A DNA stretch of 7,304 bases. It comes from Desulfocapsa sp. Its GTDB lineage: Bacteria > Desulfobacterota > Desulfobulbia > Desulfobulbales > Desulfocapsaceae. The notes beneath the pieces are model-generated. The model saw nothing but the letters and a program-made list of their open reading frames with translations. It was not told the DNA's origin and made no database searches. A program made the translations under genes and the position numbers. The DNA lies in contig JAOZLM010000111.1 of the NCBI GenBank assembly GCA_029934815.1, positions 1 to 7,304 of the forward strand. Direction: 5' to 3'. Numbering within the stretch: position 1 is the first letter of the stretch; each line of letters starts with the position of its first letter. Of the stretch, positions 6,070 through 7,304 are shown piece by piece.

Positions 6070-6632
6070 ACAAAGAAGACATAACCAATCACTACCAAGA
6101 GAATAACCAGGAGTTCGACAGCAGTGATCTTAGCCATCATCAGACAAATTTTCCGCTGAGACGGATCCATCTTCAAGACCATTTTATTCATTAATAAACG
6201 AAAAAACAGGGTCACAGGTGTGCATTTCAGATAGAGACGAATATATTCTTTGATTGCCCGTATCCAGAGGAGAATCGGGTCCTCGGGGTCAATCTTTTCA
6301 TCCTTTGAAGAGATCTGAACTTTCAGCTTGTTGTCACGGTTAAGAAAGGAGATTCCTATCTCAATGGTTTCAGTTAATTGAATGTGTAACAGTTCATTAG
6401 CAGTTCCGTTAAAAGTAACAATCCCTGAGAGAGGAAATTCCTCCTCCGTTACATAATCTTTTATAGAGACTGTAAAGGATGTTCCTTTTTGCTGGAAATC
6501 AGAGATAAACCAGTTGGGATGAAGACGCAATAGCCTGTCTTCGGGAAAAAGAGCTTGCAGGTCAAGGGCCGCCGGCAATGCATTCAGGCCGAGATCTACT
6601 TCGTCTGTGAGTGTAGAATGAGCCATATTCAT
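6066..6632 (-). CDS. C-terminally membrane-anchored protein of unknown family
   Basis: I do not recognise this 188-residue protein. From about 30 to 110 it is rich in alternating beta-strand-like sequence (TSFTVSIKDYV, GIVTFNGT, LHIQLTETIEIGISF, KLKVQISS). Next comes an amphipathic, basic helical region (about 119-165, with IRAIKEYIRLYLK and KMDPSQRKIC). A single hydrophobic segment at about 168-188 ends the chain, so it looks like a tail-anchored protein with a cytoplasmic beta-rich head. I chose the ATG at 6632 because it forms an ATGA overlap with the stop of the Usp gene, consistent with coupled re-initiation. An in-frame ATG at 6653 would add 7 residues and overlap by 25 bp. Neither has a clear Shine-Dalgarno. 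Its place between a Usp gene and a kinase-Usp gene suggests a partner, membrane dock or substrate, which is inference. Confidence 0.75.
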   Translation of the reverse strand: MNMAHSTLTDEVDLGLNALPAALDLQALFPEDRLLRLHPNWFISDFQQKGTSFTVSIKDYVTEEEFPLSGIVTFNGTANELLHIQLTETIEIGISFLNRDNKLKVQISSKDEKIDPEDPILLWIRAIKEYIRLYLKCTPVTLFFRLLMNKMVLKMDPSQRKICLMMAKITAVELLVILLVVIGYVFFV

Positions 6633-7102
6633 GGGGCTATGAGAAGAGGACATGGCAGCAGTGGATGCAAGTCTTTGTTTTTTAAAGTGGCTTTCAAACC
6701 CATTCTGGTGCTGTGTATTGAGAATTTTTTGCTCTTCTGCCAGGGGCCAAGAACAATCAAATCACAATTAAGATCTTTCGCAGTTGCTGTGATAGTTTCT
6801 GCTATATATCCCGTTTTTTGTAAAAAAGTTGCCTGTTTTGCAACGGGATGACTTGTTGTAATCCGTTGCCATTCTTCGGCAATCTCTTCATTCATCTGGT
6901 TTTCCACATGGTCAAGGAATGTGGTGTGGGTTTTGCTCGAATTTAACCAGTCATCACCGGTCATCTCACGCCAGTCTTCATCAAGTATTGTGAGTACTGT
7001 AACTTTGAGATTTGGATCAGCCTCTAATTTTGCAAAAACAAAAGCTTCTGCTTTTTTGGCACCATCAGTACCGTGGGTACAGAGAAGAAGATTGTTAAAC
7101 AT
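6629..7102 (-). CDS. UspA-like universal stress protein domain
   Basis: A 157-residue single-domain protein with the Usp alpha/beta layout: strand 1 with the conserved Asp region (NLLLCTHGTDGAKKAEAF, about 4-21), strand 2 (KVTVLTILDED, 33-43), a helical insertion, the CDLIVLG strand (113-119) and the terminal PCPLLIAP strand (150-157). The ATP-binding signature G-2x-G-9x-G-S/T expected after LIVLG is not intact (GPWQKSKKFSIHSTRMG), so nucleotide binding is doubtful and it may act as a non-ATP-binding regulatory Usp. It is the first gene of the minus-strand operon. Its upstream boundary is a terminator hairpin 28 bases before the start. The ribosome binding site is weak (GGTGT). It may interact with the Usp-like domain of the kinase two genes downstream, which is inference. 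Confidence 0.82.
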   Translation of the reverse strand: MFNNLLLCTHGTDGAKKAEAFVFAKLEADPNLKVTVLTILDEDWREMTGDDWLNSSKTHTTFLDHVENQMNEEIAEEWQRITTSHPVAKQATFLQKTGYIAETITATAKDLNCDLIVLGPWQKSKKFSIHSTRMGLKATLKNKDLHPLLPCPLLIAP

Positions 7103-7122
7103 AAGGACACCGACTTTACAGG

Positions 7123-7163
7123 AAACAAAAACACCATGACCGATAATGAACCGGTCATGGTGT
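7123..7163 (-). terminator. intrinsic terminator between a membrane-protein gene and the usp-kinase operon
   Basis: On the minus strand a perfect 12-bp stem, ACACCATGACCG (7163-7152) and CGGTCATGGTGT (7142-7131), with a 9-base loop is followed by TTTTGTTT (7130-7123). It lies 34 bases after the stop of the partial gene at the right edge and ends 20 bases before the usp start codon, so it separates two transcription units or attenuates the second. Confidence 0.8.
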
Positions 7164-7197
7164 ATACTTAAGCTACCGATTACTACTTACTCAGTAA

Positions 7198-7304
7198 CTA
7201 TACCATCCATTTGGTAAAAATCAAAACCAGAAAGGTGGTAATAAGACAAAATACAAGAGCAACTATGTCTTCATTACGATCACTGGAAAAAACAGATAGA
7301 GCAC
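7198..7304 (-). CDS. C-terminal end of a membrane protein (partial)
   Basis: The last 34 residues of a frame that enters from the right edge and stops at TAG (7200-7198). It has a short polar segment (SSDRNEDI) followed by one hydrophobic helix of about 20 residues (VALVFCLITTFLVLIFTKW) and a two-residue tail. This looks like the terminal transmembrane helix of a transporter or of a small membrane subunit; there is too little to name it. The terminator hairpin 34 bases beyond the stop supports a real gene end. Confidence 0.55.
   Translation of the reverse strand, partial: ALSVFSSDRNEDIVALVFCLITTFLVLIFTKWMV

Overview
The window looks like chromosomal DNA from a selenocysteine-using, cytochrome c-making anaerobe. 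My best guess is the Desulfobacterota (a sulfate-reducer-like relative of Desulfobulbales or Desulfotalea). The reasons are a peroxiredoxin whose catalytic cysteine codon is an in-frame UGA followed by a bacterial SECIS hairpin, a kinase with a periplasmic CxxCH haem-binding domain, and moderate GC. The taxonomic call is inference; no rRNA or other marker gene is present.

Left part, + strand. A selenoprotein peroxiredoxin (81-800) reads through UGA at 330-332 and ends at a strong hairpin (811-839). A 258-bp gene-free stretch follows and holds a palindromic REP/MITE-like element (913-993). Next is a small four-helix membrane protein of unknown function (1059-1586), which converges on the minus-strand cluster with a 7-bp gap.

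Right part, - strand, read from right to left. The tail of an unidentified membrane protein (7304-7198) is followed by its terminator (7163-7123). Then come five closely packed genes: a UspA-like protein (7102-6629), a C-terminally membrane-anchored protein of unknown family (6632-6066), a cytosolic Ser/Thr kinase fused to a Usp-like domain and a histidine-rich helical tail (5975-4053), a calcineurin-type metallophosphoesterase (4051-3311), and a transmembrane kinase-like protein with a periplasmic haem c (Tll0287/DUF3365-type) sensor (3291-1594). Overlaps or gaps of -4, 90, 1 and 19 bp indicate an operon. A candidate internal promoter lies in the 90-bp gap.

Working model (inference): the cluster is a phospho-signalling module. 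A haem c domain senses redox state, gas or ligand outside the membrane and passes this to a cytoplasmic kinase fold with eroded catalytic motifs. A canonical second kinase carries Usp and CZB-like modules, and the metallophosphoesterase could be the opposing phosphatase or could cleave a small phospho-messenger. The Usp protein and the membrane-anchored protein are possible partners or substrates. The seleno-peroxiredoxin next door would suit an anaerobe coping with oxidants, but its transcription is separate and any functional link is unproven. No stretch longer than 300 bp lacks a gene.
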